This document shows positions 18,178 to 26,411 of a DNA stretch of 64,000 bases, one piece after another. Position 1 is the stretch's first letter, and each line of letters begins with the position of its first letter. A program made the position numbers and the translations under genes. A model generated the notes under the pieces. That model was not told where the DNA came from, made no database searches, and was given only the letters and a program-made list of their open reading frames with translations. Origin of the DNA: Mycolicibacterium sediminis (GTDB taxonomy: Bacteria; Actinomycetota; Actinomycetes; Mycobacteriales; Mycobacteriaceae); assembly GCF_010731735.1 (NCBI RefSeq), contig NZ_AP022588.1, positions 5,208,001 through 5,272,000 of the forward strand. Direction: 5' to 3'.

Positions 18178-19638
18178 TCAGTGCAGTCTGCTCTTCACGA
18201 CCTTGCCGGTGGCGTTCGTTGGTAGCTCGTCGAGGAACTGTACATACCGCGGCACCTTGAATCCGGCCATTCGCGCGCGACTCCACTCGAGCAGGTCCGC
18301 CGCCGACGGGGTTTCGACGCCGGACCGCACCACGACGAACGCCTTGCCCACCTCCCCGAGGCGGTCGTCGGGCACGCCGATAACGGCGACCTGCGCAACC
18401 GCCGGATGCTCGAGGAGGAACCCCTCGATCTCGGCGGGGTAGGCGTTGAAGCCGCCGACGATGAACATGTCCTTCTTGCGCCCGAGGATTCGGAGTCTGC
18501 CGCCGCCTGTGACGTCGCCGAGGTCGCCGGTGTGCAGCCAACCGTCGGCGTCGATCGCCTCGGCGGTGGCGTCGGGATCGTCGAGGTAACCCTGCATCAC
18601 GCTGTAGCCACGGACGAGCACCTCGCCGTCGTCGGCGATGCGCACGTCGACCCCGTCGCACGGCATCCCCACCGTTGTCGCGACGTCGTCGAAGGAGTCA
18701 CCGGGCCGGGAGAGGGTCGCGGTGCCGCACTCGGTGAGTCCGTAGCCGGTCGCGAGCGTCTGGAAGGGAAGTTCGGCGTGCACCCGACGGACCAATTCGA
18801 CCGGGATGTCGGATGCGCCGGTGACGCCCGCTCGCAGGCTACAGAGCCTGGTCTTGTCCGACACCGCCAGCAGCGAGTGATACAGCGTCGGAGGGCCGGG
18901 CAGCATCGTGACGCGCTCGGCGTCGATCAGATCGACGACGGCGTCGGGGTCGAACACCGGGACCGGCAGGATCGTCGCCCCACGGATCAGCGACGCCAGG
19001 CAACCCGCCTTGTAGCCGAAGGTGTGGAAGAACGGATTGACGACCAGGTACCGGTCGCCCTCCCGCAGGTCCGCCAGATCGCACCATTCCTCATAGAGCC
19101 GAAGCGTCTGGGCGTGATTCATCATGACGCCCTTGGGCCTGCCGGTGGTCCCCGAGGTGTAGATGACGTCGGCGACGTCGTCACCGTTGAGCCACTCGCG
19201 GGGTTCGCGGTCGAATGCCGTTGCGCTGGTGAGGAAGTCGGACGTCAGATCGATCGACGGCACGTCGAGTCCGGTCGTGAAGTCCTGCCCGAGGAATCCG
19301 GGCTGGACCATGACCGCCTTCGCGCCACTGCGCGACACGACGTCGGCGGCCTCCTCGGCCTTGAACCTGGTGTTGACGGGGACCAGCACGCCGCCTGCGG
19401 CCAGCAGGCCGATGGCGGCGATGATCCACTCGGCGGAGTTCGGCGCCCAGATGGCGACCCGGTCACCCTTGGAAACGCCGAACTCGCCGAACGCACCCGC
19501 GGCGCTGCGGATGCGGTCGGCGAGGTCGACGTAGGACAGCCGCAACGGACCGTCGACCACCGCTTCGGCGGAACCGAAGCGGTCGGCTGCGCTGAGCACC
19601 ATCTCGGGGATGGTGTCCCAGCGCTTCCGGTAGGTCAC
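18178..19638 (-). CDS. Acyl-CoA synthetase (FadD family, FadD3-like)
   Basis: A 486-residue ANL-superfamily enzyme that activates a carboxylic acid as an acyl-AMP and then a CoA thioester. The AMP motif YTSGTTGRPKG is at 160-170, the aromatic-Gly core ATGYGLTECG and the hinge region LHTGDLGDV follow, and the C-terminal adenylation lysine is K479 in ATGKVVKSRLH. The layout and the NPFFHTFGYKAG stretch recall FadD3, the steroid-ring-acid CoA ligase, but that substrate is not established here. The GTG start overlaps the upstream amidohydrolase stop (GTGA), so the two are co-translated. Confidence 0.87.
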   Translation of the reverse strand: MTYRKRWDTIPEMVLSAADRFGSAEAVVDGPLRLSYVDLADRIRSAAGAFGEFGVSKGDRVAIWAPNSAEWIIAAIGLLAAGGVLVPVNTRFKAEEAADVVSRSGAKAVMVQPGFLGQDFTTGLDVPSIDLTSDFLTSATAFDREPREWLNGDDVADVIYTSGTTGRPKGVMMNHAQTLRLYEEWCDLADLREGDRYLVVNPFFHTFGYKAGCLASLIRGATILPVPVFDPDAVVDLIDAERVTMLPGPPTLYHSLLAVSDKTRLCSLRAGVTGASDIPVELVRRVHAELPFQTLATGYGLTECGTATLSRPGDSFDDVATTVGMPCDGVDVRIADDGEVLVRGYSVMQGYLDDPDATAEAIDADGWLHTGDLGDVTGGGRLRILGRKKDMFIVGGFNAYPAEIEGFLLEHPAVAQVAVIGVPDDRLGEVGKAFVVVRSGVETPSAADLLEWSRARMAGFKVPRYVQFLDELPTNATGKVVKSRLH

Positions 19639-20825
19639 GTCGTGACGAGACGACCCAGGTTGCCGCCCATGATCTTTGCCTGATCCTCCACGGCGAGGTG
19701 CTCGAGCGCGGTCACGTAGTGGGTCGGCTCCGCCAGGCCCTCGGGGTGCGGCCAGTCAGAACCGTAGAGCACCTGCTCGACGCCGATCAGGTTGATCAGG
19801 TCGTCGATGCCCTCCTCGTAGAAGGGGCTGACGTAGATGCGGTTCTTGATCTCCTCCATCGGGTTGCCGAGGAAGGCCTCCGGCGCCTTCTTGTAGACCT
19901 CGGCCATGGAGTCGAGCAGCGGGAACATCCACTTCGAGCCGGCTTCGACGATGCCCACCTTGAGGGTCGGGAACCGGAACAGCGCGCCGTGGATGACCCA
20001 GGACGCCACCGCATCCTGGATGGGTCGCCACTCGTTGAGGATCGACATCGCGTTGGTCTGGAACGGCAGCATCTCCTGCGCGCCGCCGTCCCACTCCGAG
20101 GTGTAGCGGGAGTAGCCGCTGTCGCTGGAGTGCATGCCGACGAAGATGTCGTACTCGACGCACTTCTGCCAGAACGGGTCGAACTCGGGCAGCGCGAACG
20201 ACCGCGGCCCGCGGAAGCCGGGCACCGGTGCCGGGCGGATCAGGATGGCGCGGGCGCCACGCTTCACCGCCCACTCCAGTTCCTCGATCGCCTTGTCGAC
20301 GATCGGCAGGGTGATCACCGGCGTCGTGAAGATCCGGTTCTTGTAGTTGAAGCCCCACACCTCGTGCAGCCATTCGTTGAGCGCGTGCACGATGACGTGG
20401 ATCGCGATCGGGTCGTCGGACAGCCGCTCCTCGATCAGGCTGGCCAGCGTCGGGAACATCAGCGACCGGTCGAGGCCCAGCTCGTCCATCTTCGCCAGCC
20501 GCGGTTCGGGCTCGAAGAAGGCGGGGATGGCGCGCATGGGCTCACCGAACAGCTCGCGCTTGCTCTTGCCGTCGGGGTTGCCGAACTTGAAGTACTCCTC
20601 CCACGCACCCGGCTGAGCCACCACGGAGAAGGTGGGGTTGGGGATGTAGTTGCTGATCTGTCCCTTGAGCGCGATCTTCGTCCGGCCGTTGATCTCGACG
20701 TACTGGACGACGTCCTTGTACTCCTTCGGCAGGTACTTCGTCATCGCCTCGGGCGGCTCGTAGAGGTGGTTGTCCGCGTCGAACAGCGGAAACGGAATGT
20801 CGACCCGGTGGGAAAGCTGACCCAT
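19635..20825 (-). CDS. Amidohydrolase-2 family (ACMSD-like TIM barrel) protein
   Basis: A 396-residue metal-dependent hydrolase or decarboxylase of the amidohydrolase-2 family. The first metal motif DADNHLYE is near residue 16, a barrel histidine lies in GMHSSDSG, and the C-terminal GSDWPHPEG keeps the conserved aspartate, so all visible catalytic positions are intact. The ATG at 20825 follows AAGGAG; an in-frame extension upstream would run through the promoter and operator. It is the first gene of an operon with the acyl-CoA synthetase. Family members act on carboxylated rings and related acids; the true reaction is unknown. Confidence 0.85.
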   Translation of the reverse strand: MGQLSHRVDIPFPLFDADNHLYEPPEAMTKYLPKEYKDVVQYVEINGRTKIALKGQISNYIPNPTFSVVAQPGAWEEYFKFGNPDGKSKRELFGEPMRAIPAFFEPEPRLAKMDELGLDRSLMFPTLASLIEERLSDDPIAIHVIVHALNEWLHEVWGFNYKNRIFTTPVITLPIVDKAIEELEWAVKRGARAILIRPAPVPGFRGPRSFALPEFDPFWQKCVEYDIFVGMHSSDSGYSRYTSEWDGGAQEMLPFQTNAMSILNEWRPIQDAVASWVIHGALFRFPTLKVGIVEAGSKWMFPLLDSMAEVYKKAPEAFLGNPMEEIKNRIYVSPFYEEGIDDLINLIGVEQVLYGSDWPHPEGLAEPTHYVTALEHLAVEDQAKIMGGNLGRLVTT

Positions 20826-20847
20826 GGAAAACTCCTTATCGTCTCGC

Positions 20848-20880
20848 GAGAATCTTATTCTCATTTATCACGGGTGGCAA
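20848..20880 (-). promoter_or_regulatory. Promoter with perfect shared operator before the amidohydrolase/FadD operon
   Basis: On the minus strand TTGCCA (20875-20880) is separated by 17 bp from TAAGAT (20852-20857), a good -35/-10 pair. The perfect palindrome GAGAAT-CTT-ATTCTC (20848-20862) covers the -10 box. That position suits repression by a dimeric regulator. Confidence 0.7.
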
Positions 20881-20952
20881 TCCTCTCGGGCGTTCCGAGG
20901 CTCACCGGTAATGACGTTCCGCAGGGCCGGAGCAGGATCACCCGACTGCGGC

Positions 20953-22506
20953 TCAGTCCACGAGGCTCCGGCGGACGACGTATTTCTGCACCTTCCCGCT
21001 CGCCGTACGCGGGTACTCCGCCACCTCGTGCAGTTCCTCCGGCCACTTCTGGCGTGCGACGCCGGCGGCCTCGAAGTGGCTGCGCACCTCGGCCATGGAC
21101 GGCATCACCGTGCCCGGCCGCAGACGTAGCACCGCCGCCGCCCGCTCGCCCAGCCGGGCATCGGGTGCGGCGACGACGACCGCCTCGGCCACCTGGGGCA
21201 TCCCCAGCAGGACCTCCTCGACCTCGAGGGCACTGATGTTCTCGCCGGCCCGGATGATGACGTCGGCCTTGCGGTCGGTGATGGTCAGGTAGCCGTCCTC
21301 GTCGAGCACCCCGACGTCGCCCGTGCGGTACCACCCGTCGTCGTCGAAGGCCGCGGCGGTCAGGGCGGGATCGGTGTAGCCCAGGCAGAGGTCCGGGCCC
21401 CGACTGAGGATCTCCCCGTCGTCGGTGAGCCGGATCTCGACGCCCGGCCGGCAGTTCCCGTCGGTGAACAACCTCTTGCCCTCGGGTGCCGACGGGCTCG
21501 ACCCGGTGATCGACGGGTGTTCGGTGCTCCCGTAGGAGCGGTAGACGAGCACGCCTTCGTCGGACAGTCGTCGGGTGACGGTGGCCGGAACGGTGGATCC
21601 GCCCAGCCCGGCGGTCCTGATCAGCGCCATGTGATCGGGGGTGAAGTCGGGATGGTCCATGAGGCTGGTGAGGAAGTACGGCGGCCCACCGCCGATGGAC
21701 AGGCCGTCGGACGTCATGAGGGCGAGCACGCGACCCGGATCCCACACGTCGCACAGGTCGATGGGCGCACCGTCGAGGACGGGTATCAGGAATGCGCTGA
21801 GCATCCCGATGAAGTGTCCGACCGGCGTCGCGGTGAGCTGTCGGCCGCGGTCCTCGGGATAGTTGGCCAGCAGCTGGCGGGTCTCGAAGTTCAGGGTCTG
21901 GTGAGTGTGGATCACGCCCTTGGGATCTCGGGTCGTCCCGGAGGTGAAGGCGATGAGCGCGGCGCCGGCGGGGTCGGCGGCGAGCACGCCCTCCAGCGGT
22001 TCGGGGGCGAGCAGGTCCTCGAAGTCGAGCACGCCGGTCGCGTCTCCCGTCCCGCCGACCAGGGCCACCAGCGGCACGTCCGCGCAGACGTCGCGATGGA
22101 GGGTCATCCGACCGAACTTCTCGGTGGTGACGAACACCCGTGGCGCCGACGTGCTCAGGATGTGCCCGAGTTCCTTACGGCCGTAGAAGTGGACGACCGG
22201 AACGACGACGGCGCCGAGCAGGGCCGACGCCCAGAACGTCGCCGCCGCTTCCATCCAGTTCGGCAACTGCATCACCACGACGTCGCCCGGTCCCACGCCG
22301 CGGTCGCGCAGACCGGCCGCCAACCGCCGGGCGGAGTGTTCCACGTCGCGCCAGGTGCCCACGTACGGACGCACCTCGGAGTGCACGACGAAGGTCTGCT
22401 CGGGAGCCGCGAGCAGACCTCGGGCGATCAGGTCGCCCAGCGTCTCCGAGGTCCACCAGCCCTGCTTCTCGTAGTGTTCTACCAGCGCCTCGGGGATCTT
22501 CCGCAT
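20953..22506 (-). CDS. AMP-dependent acyl-CoA ligase
   Basis: A 517-residue ANL-family acid:CoA ligase. The AMP-binding motif is FTSGTTRDPKG, the core SYGSTEHPS replaces the usual YGxTE, the hinge is YRTGDVGVLDEDGYL, and the C-terminal catalytic lysine is K505 in TASGKVQKYV. The ATG at 22506 is preferred over an earlier in-frame start because the latter overlaps the operator region and has no clear ribosome-binding site. It diverges from an enoyl-CoA hydratase across a short intergenic region with two operator half-sites, so the two are probably induced together. The substrate is unknown. Confidence 0.86.
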   Translation of the reverse strand: MRKIPEALVEHYEKQGWWTSETLGDLIARGLLAAPEQTFVVHSEVRPYVGTWRDVEHSARRLAAGLRDRGVGPGDVVVMQLPNWMEAAATFWASALLGAVVVPVVHFYGRKELGHILSTSAPRVFVTTEKFGRMTLHRDVCADVPLVALVGGTGDATGVLDFEDLLAPEPLEGVLAADPAGAALIAFTSGTTRDPKGVIHTHQTLNFETRQLLANYPEDRGRQLTATPVGHFIGMLSAFLIPVLDGAPIDLCDVWDPGRVLALMTSDGLSIGGGPPYFLTSLMDHPDFTPDHMALIRTAGLGGSTVPATVTRRLSDEGVLVYRSYGSTEHPSITGSSPSAPEGKRLFTDGNCRPGVEIRLTDDGEILSRGPDLCLGYTDPALTAAAFDDDGWYRTGDVGVLDEDGYLTITDRKADVIIRAGENISALEVEEVLLGMPQVAEAVVVAAPDARLGERAAAVLRLRPGTVMPSMAEVRSHFEAAGVARQKWPEELHEVAEYPRTASGKVQKYVVRRSLVD

Positions 22507-22545
22507 GGCTTGCTCGGTCCTTTCGCTGGGCCGGCCGGATGTCCC

Positions 22546-22582
22546 CGGGATGCTATTCTCCGTCCGCGAGAATGCCAATACC
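22546..22582. promoter_or_regulatory. Divergent regulatory region with two operator half-sites
   Basis: ATTCTC (22555-22560) and GAGAAT (22568-22573) face outward, 7 bp apart, between the divergent ligase and enoyl-CoA hydratase genes. Each looks like the strong arm of one 15-bp operator whose second arm is poor (CGGGAT and AATACC). Confidence 0.5.
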
Positions 22583-22595
22583 GCAAGGAGAGAAC

Positions 22596-23330
22596 GTGGC
22601 CGACGACAGCCGCATGGTCGACCTGACCGTCGACGACGGACTGGCCGTCATCACGATCGACCGCCCCCATGCGCGGAACGCCATCTCTCTGACGACGATG
22701 GACCGACTCGACGAGGCACTCGACGGCGCCGCCGGCGCACGCGCACTGGTGATCACCGGCGCCGGCGACAAGGCGTTCGTCTCGGGCGGCGACCTGAAGG
22801 AACTCGCCGCCCTGCGCACCGAGGAGGACGCCCGGGCGATGGCGTGGCGCATGCGCCGCGTGTGCGACCGGATCGCGAGCTTCCCGGGTCCGGTCCTCGC
22901 CGCGTTGAACGGACACGCACTGGGTGGCGGCGCGGAGGTCGCCGTCGCCGCCGACATCCGCCTGGCCGCCGACGACGTGCGGATCGGCTTCAACCAGGTC
23001 GCACTCGAGATCATGCCCGCGTGGGGTGGCGCCGAGCGGCTCGCCGCCCTCGTCGGACGGAGCCAGGCCCTGCTGCTCGCCGGCACCGGCGTCGTCCTGG
23101 ACGCCACCGAGGCCCAGCGGGTGGGGCTCGTCCAGCGCGTTGTTCCGCGGCACGCGTTCGAGGACGAGTGGCGAGCCGTGGCACGAAAGTTGGCCCACCG
23201 CGCGGCATCCGAGGTGAAGCGGGTCATGTCCGGGGCCTCGCCCGATGAAGCGGTGGCGGCGTTCGCCCGGCTGTGGGTGGACGACGCGCACTGGGTGGCC
23301 GCCGACGCGGTGATGAACCGTCGCCGGTAG
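22596..23330 (+). CDS. Enoyl-CoA hydratase/isomerase family protein
   Basis: A 244-residue crotonase-fold protein expected to hydrate or isomerise an enoyl-CoA in the cytosol. The oxyanion loop FVSGGDLKEL is at about 61-70. The first catalytic-type Glu is E114 in GHALGGGAEVAVA. The second conserved Glu position appears to be Gln (FNQVALEIMPAWGG), so the enzyme may be an isomerase, hydrolase or other crotonase variant rather than a classical hydratase. The GTG at 22596 follows AAGGAGAGAAC. It is divergent from, and shares operator half-sites with, the CoA ligase. Confidence 0.85.
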   Translation: MADDSRMVDLTVDDGLAVITIDRPHARNAISLTTMDRLDEALDGAAGARALVITGAGDKAFVSGGDLKELAALRTEEDARAMAWRMRRVCDRIASFPGPVLAALNGHALGGGAEVAVAADIRLAADDVRIGFNQVALEIMPAWGGAERLAALVGRSQALLLAGTGVVLDATEAQRVGLVQRVVPRHAFEDEWRAVARKLAHRAASEVKRVMSGASPDEAVAAFARLWVDDAHWVAADAVMNRRR

Positions 23331-23474
23331 ACCCGGCCACCAGTTCGGGCCGACGTGGAGTCGGACCGGAGAACATTGAGCAGAACTGGGCTCACGAGGC
23401 AAACACCGTGCTAGGGTTTGGCTTGGATGTCTGTCTGATGACATCTGTGAATACCAAGAAATGGGAATATCTGT

Positions 23475-23678
23475 ATGACGCAGGGCACTGTCAAATGGTT
23501 CAACGCGGAAAAGGGCTTCGGCTTCATCACCCCGGACGGAGCCAGTGAAGACGTTTTCGTCCATCACTCGGAGATCCAGTCTCAGGGCTACCGCACACTC
23601 GACGAGAACCAGCGGGTCGAGTTCGAGATCACCCCAGGCGCTAAGGGACCCCAGGCAACTGGCGTCACCACGCTGTAA
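23475..23678 (+). CDS. cspA: Cold-shock protein
   Basis: A 67-residue single-domain nucleic-acid chaperone. The RNA-binding motifs KGFGFI (13-18) and VFVHH (27-31) are intact, and the length is normal for actinobacterial CspA. It is preceded by a gene-free stretch of about 140 bp, consistent with the long structured leader usual for csp mRNAs, and followed by a strong hairpin. It is unrelated to the catabolic genes around it. Confidence 0.97.
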   Translation: MTQGTVKWFNAEKGFGFITPDGASEDVFVHHSEIQSQGYRTLDENQRVEFEITPGAKGPQATGVTTL

Positions 23679-23693
23679 CTGAGCTTCACTCTT

Positions 23694-23742
23694 CTGCGCC
23701 GCTCGCACGGTGTCCCCTCGGGGTCATCAGCGGGCGGCGCAG
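23694..23742. terminator. Hairpin terminator after cspA
   Basis: Arms CTGCGCCGCTCGC (23694-23706) and GCGGGCGGCGCAG (23730-23742) pair with one mismatch across a 23-bp loop. They lie between the convergent cspA and SDR genes, so the hairpin could serve both. There is no clear T-tract, which is common for mycobacterial terminators. Confidence 0.6.
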
Positions 23743-23814
23743 TCGTATGTCACGAGTGAAGCGATCTTCCGCAGACGGCATGTCGCGCAACGTAATTCGC
23801 GCCAGCCGAGCCGG

Positions 23815-24618
23815 TCAGCTGGTCGATCGCTTGTCCGCGAAGTCCTTCGAGGCGATGCTCATCATCTCAACGAGCGCGCGTCGGTCGATGGTCCACACCT
23901 GTGCCGCCACCGCGCGGTTGTTCTCCCCCACGACGTGCACGGGACCGTTCCCGACGTTCTCGACGATCTCGCGGGCCACGTCCTCCGACGTCATGTGAGC
24001 CCGGGGGTCGTACTCGAGGCCCATCCGCCGCAGCGCCGGCGTGTACGTCATCCCGAGTGGCATCACGCACACGTCGACGCCGTGTGGTTCCAGCTCCGCC
24101 CACAGACCCTCGCCGAAGTTGTGTTGGAACGCCTTGACGCCGGAGTACATGGCGAGCGTCGCCGACCCGGCGACGCACGCGAGCGAGGCGACGAGCACGA
24201 TGCCACCCCGGCCCCGTCCTCGCATCGCCGGTCCGAAGTGGCGAGCGAGGACGACGGGTCCGACGCAGTCGAGCGCGATCTGGTGCAGCGAGTAGTCGAG
24301 TTCGTTGTCGAGGAAATCGGACGTTCGGTCCGACGCCCCCGCGTTGTAGACGACCAGACCGACCTCGAGTCCGTCGGTGGCCGATGCGACGCGCTGCTCG
24401 AGGTCGTCGACCGTCAGGTCGAGCACGACCGACCGGACCTCGACGCCGTGCCGCTCGCGCACGCCTGCGGCGACCTCCTCCAGCAGCACGGCATTGCGGG
24501 CGATGAGCACCAGATGCACTCCGCGCGAGCCCAATTCGTCGGCCAGACAGGCGCCGATGCCCTCGGACGCCCCGGCGATGACCGCCCACGGACCGTACCG
24601 CTCGGCGACGTCAGTCAC
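23815..24618 (-). CDS. Short-chain dehydrogenase/reductase
   Basis: A 267-residue classical-type SDR. The cofactor motif GASEGIG, the NAG motif VVYNAGAS and the catalytic YSGVK are all visible. The GTG at 24618 overlaps the end of the upstream SnoaL-like gene by 8 bp, indicating coupling; an earlier in-frame start lies deep in that gene. It probably oxidises or reduces an alcohol/ketone in a small metabolite. There is no shared operator directly upstream; the two-gene unit starts at 25060. Confidence 0.84.
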   Translation of the reverse strand: MTDVAERYGPWAVIAGASEGIGACLADELGSRGVHLVLIARNAVLLEEVAAGVRERHGVEVRSVVLDLTVDDLEQRVASATDGLEVGLVVYNAGASDRTSDFLDNELDYSLHQIALDCVGPVVLARHFGPAMRGRGRGGIVLVASLACVAGSATLAMYSGVKAFQHNFGEGLWAELEPHGVDVCVMPLGMTYTPALRRMGLEYDPRAHMTSEDVAREIVENVGNGPVHVVGENNRAVAAQVWTIDRRALVEMMSIASKDFADKRSTS

Positions 24619-25060
24619 GGTCGGCGCCCGCCGCGGTGGCGGCACCCGCCCTGGCGCCACCGGTCAGCATCCGTGCCATGTGGGTCGAGCGCCGCCAGAT
24701 CCGCCAACCCGCGTCGGTCCGGACGAGCACGTCGTCGTAGTGACCGACGACGTCGATCCAGTTGTCGGCGTCGCCGGGGGTGAGTAGCAGCACCGCATGC
24801 ACGTAGGACCTCGCCGTTGCCCGGTCGCCGTCCACGTCGACGACGAGGTTGGTGAGACGGTGGTAGGTCGGCCCCATCGACCCGTGCAGTTCGGACATCA
24901 GCTCGGTGAACGCATCCGGGTCGGTGAACCGGCCCACTTCGGCGTAGTCGACCTCCACCTCGTCGGCCCAGCACGTCCGGAACAGCGGCCAGTCCTTGGA
25001 GTCGATGCCGGTGGCGTAGCGGATGAGTACGTCGCTGATCTGGGCGATGTCGGGGTCCAC
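24611..25060 (-). CDS. SnoaL-like polyketide-cyclase-fold protein
   Basis: A 149-residue protein of the SnoaL/NTF2-like fold (IRYATGIDSKDWPLFRTCWADEVEVDY near the N-terminus, then FTELMSELHGSMGPTYHRLTNLVVDVDGDRA). Such proteins are small isomerases, hydrolases or binding proteins, often in steroid and polyketide metabolism; this one cannot be assigned a reaction. The GTG at 25060 is the first suitable start; longer frames run into the divergent gene. It is coupled to the SDR that follows. Confidence 0.78.
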   Translation of the reverse strand: MDPDIAQISDVLIRYATGIDSKDWPLFRTCWADEVEVDYAEVGRFTDPDAFTELMSELHGSMGPTYHRLTNLVVDVDGDRATARSYVHAVLLLTPGDADNWIDVVGHYDDVLVRTDAGWRIWRRSTHMARMLTGGARAGAATAAGADRD

Positions 25061-25103
25061 CCGTCGGACGCTAACACCTTCCGCGGAAACACCGGCGGCC
25101 ATT

Positions 25104-25118
25104 GCGAACGTCGTTCTA
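25104..25118. promoter_or_regulatory. Weak shared operator motif
   Basis: GCGAAC-GTC-GTTCTA fits the 6-3-6 pattern with inner arms GAAC/GTTC intact but both outer ends changed. It lies between the divergent SnoaL-like and MmpS-like genes. This is a weak member. Confidence 0.3.
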
Positions 25119-25162
25119 GTATTGCGGTAACGATGTTTCCGCCCGGGAGGACGACGACGACC

Positions 25163-25582
25163 ATGAAGCGCTTGGTGACGGCTGCGCCCGTTCTGGTCCT
25201 GCTGCTGGGCGGTCTGACGTCGACGGCTGCGACGGCGTCCGCCGAGGGGCCGCCGTTGCGGCACGTGAAGTACACCGTCTTCACCGAGAGCCCGTTTGCG
25301 CAGGCGGAGATCTACTACCGCGACGTCGATCCCCCGAACTTCGCCGAGTACAGCCACAATCCGTACGCCTTCAGCCCGAACGTCGAGGCCGACCTGGGGC
25401 CCAGCCAGATGTGGACCCTCGACGTGATGCTGGCCAACCCGGATCAGTGGGCGATGGTGACCGCGACGAGCCTCGACTCCCCGCAGCAACCCAACTTCCA
25501 CTGCGTCATCGCCGTGGACGGCCAGGTGGTGGTGACCGACCAGGGGCCCAGGGGAGCACTCTGCTCCATCCGGAACTGGTGA
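25163..25582 (+). CDS. Small secreted MmpS-like protein
   Basis: A 139-residue exported protein. The signal peptide is basic MKR, a Leu/Val-rich core, then TATASAEG with a likely cleavage after ASA near residue 27. The mature part (VKYTVFTESPFAQAEIYYRDVDPP, then FHCVIAVDGQVVV...LC) resembles the extracellular beta-rich domain of MmpS proteins, with the two cysteines able to form a disulphide. No MmpL partner is adjacent. The ATG at 25163 follows GGGAGG. The role is unknown; a lipid-binding accessory role is a guess. Confidence 0.72.
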   Translation: MKRLVTAAPVLVLLLGGLTSTAATASAEGPPLRHVKYTVFTESPFAQAEIYYRDVDPPNFAEYSHNPYAFSPNVEADLGPSQMWTLDVMLANPDQWAMVTATSLDSPQQPNFHCVIAVDGQVVVTDQGPRGALCSIRNW

Positions 25583-25599
25583 CCTCGAGGATCGTTCCG

Positions 25600-26211
25600 T
25601 CAGGCCGACGCGGAGGCGTCGACCGGCGCTCGCTCGCCCTCCAATTGGCGCAACCACTCCTCGCAGAACGACAGCATCTCCTCGTGGCCGAACGAGATGC
25701 CGAGCGACTGCTCCAGGACCAGCACCCGCGACACACTGGTCGCGAAGACCGCCCAGACCACGGCCGGCACGTCGGACCTCTCCTGCCCGTAGCGCTTGAG
25801 CGCGGCGGTCATCACCTCGACCTGTTGCTCGCGGAAGCGGTCGGCGAAGACGGCGATCTCGGCGCGCAGTGCCTTGCGGTGGTTGGCGAGACCCATGAAC
25901 TCCATGGTCAGTCTGGCGACGTGCGGATCGCTGCCGAACTCCCACATCGCCCAGAGCGGCTGATCGGACTTGAGCACCTCCGCGTGAGCCTCGAGGCCCA
26001 GCTTGGACATCCGCCGGAACACCTCGATGAACAGGTCGTCCATGGTGCGGAAGTAGTAGTGCACCAGTTGCGGTTTGAGGCCCGCGCGCTCGGCGACGCG
26101 GCGCGACGTCACGGCCGCGTACCCGTCCTCGAGCATCAGTTGCTCAGCGGCGTCCAGCAGCACCCCACGGTTCTTGGCCTCCGGCGCACCGATCCTCCGG
26201 TCCGATGCCAT
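25600..26211 (-). CDS. TetR-family transcriptional regulator
   Basis: A 203-residue one-component repressor. The N-terminal helix-turn-helix (VLLDAAEQLMLEDGYAAVTSRRVAERAGLKPQLVHYYF) is at residues about 14-50; the rest is the variable ligand-binding and dimerisation domain. The ATG at 26211 is chosen because AAGGAAG lies 7 bp upstream; longer in-frame starts reach into the intergenic operator. It is divergent from the P450 at 26412, and the 200-bp gap contains a palindrome different from the shared one, suggesting local autoregulation plus control of the P450. Whether it also binds the GAGAAT motif is not indicated. Confidence 0.88.
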   Translation of the reverse strand: MASDRRIGAPEAKNRGVLLDAAEQLMLEDGYAAVTSRRVAERAGLKPQLVHYYFRTMDDLFIEVFRRMSKLGLEAHAEVLKSDQPLWAMWEFGSDPHVARLTMEFMGLANHRKALRAEIAVFADRFREQQVEVMTAALKRYGQERSDVPAVVWAVFATSVSRVLVLEQSLGISFGHEEMLSFCEEWLRQLEGERAPVDASASA

Positions 26212-26309
26212 GCCCACACTTCCTTCTTCCACAGCCGTAGCGCCTCGGGTATGCACGCAGATCGTAGTCGCTGGTCGGGCCCGCGAACCTTGACCGCGAC
26301 AGTACGCCA

Positions 26310-26329
26310 TGCTAAGCAGGTGCTCAGCA
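26310..26329. promoter_or_regulatory. Palindrome between tetR and P450, candidate TetR operator
   Basis: TGCTAAGCA-GG-TGCTCAGCA is a near-perfect 20-bp palindrome built from two TGCTnAGCA units. It lies in the 200-bp divergent region, about 82 bp before the P450 and 98 bp before the regulator start. It differs clearly from the GAGAAT motif. Confidence 0.55.
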
Positions 26330-26411
26330 CTTTCACCTCAACTGCCGCCGGACAGCTCGCCGGCGTGCGATCCGACTCCCTGCCTAGCGGCTCCGGAAGG
26401 AACTCCCCTCG

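Noticed and set aside
23369..23383. GAGAACATT half-site upstream of cspA
   Set aside because: The second arm (GAGCAG) does not match and cspA has no link to the cluster.
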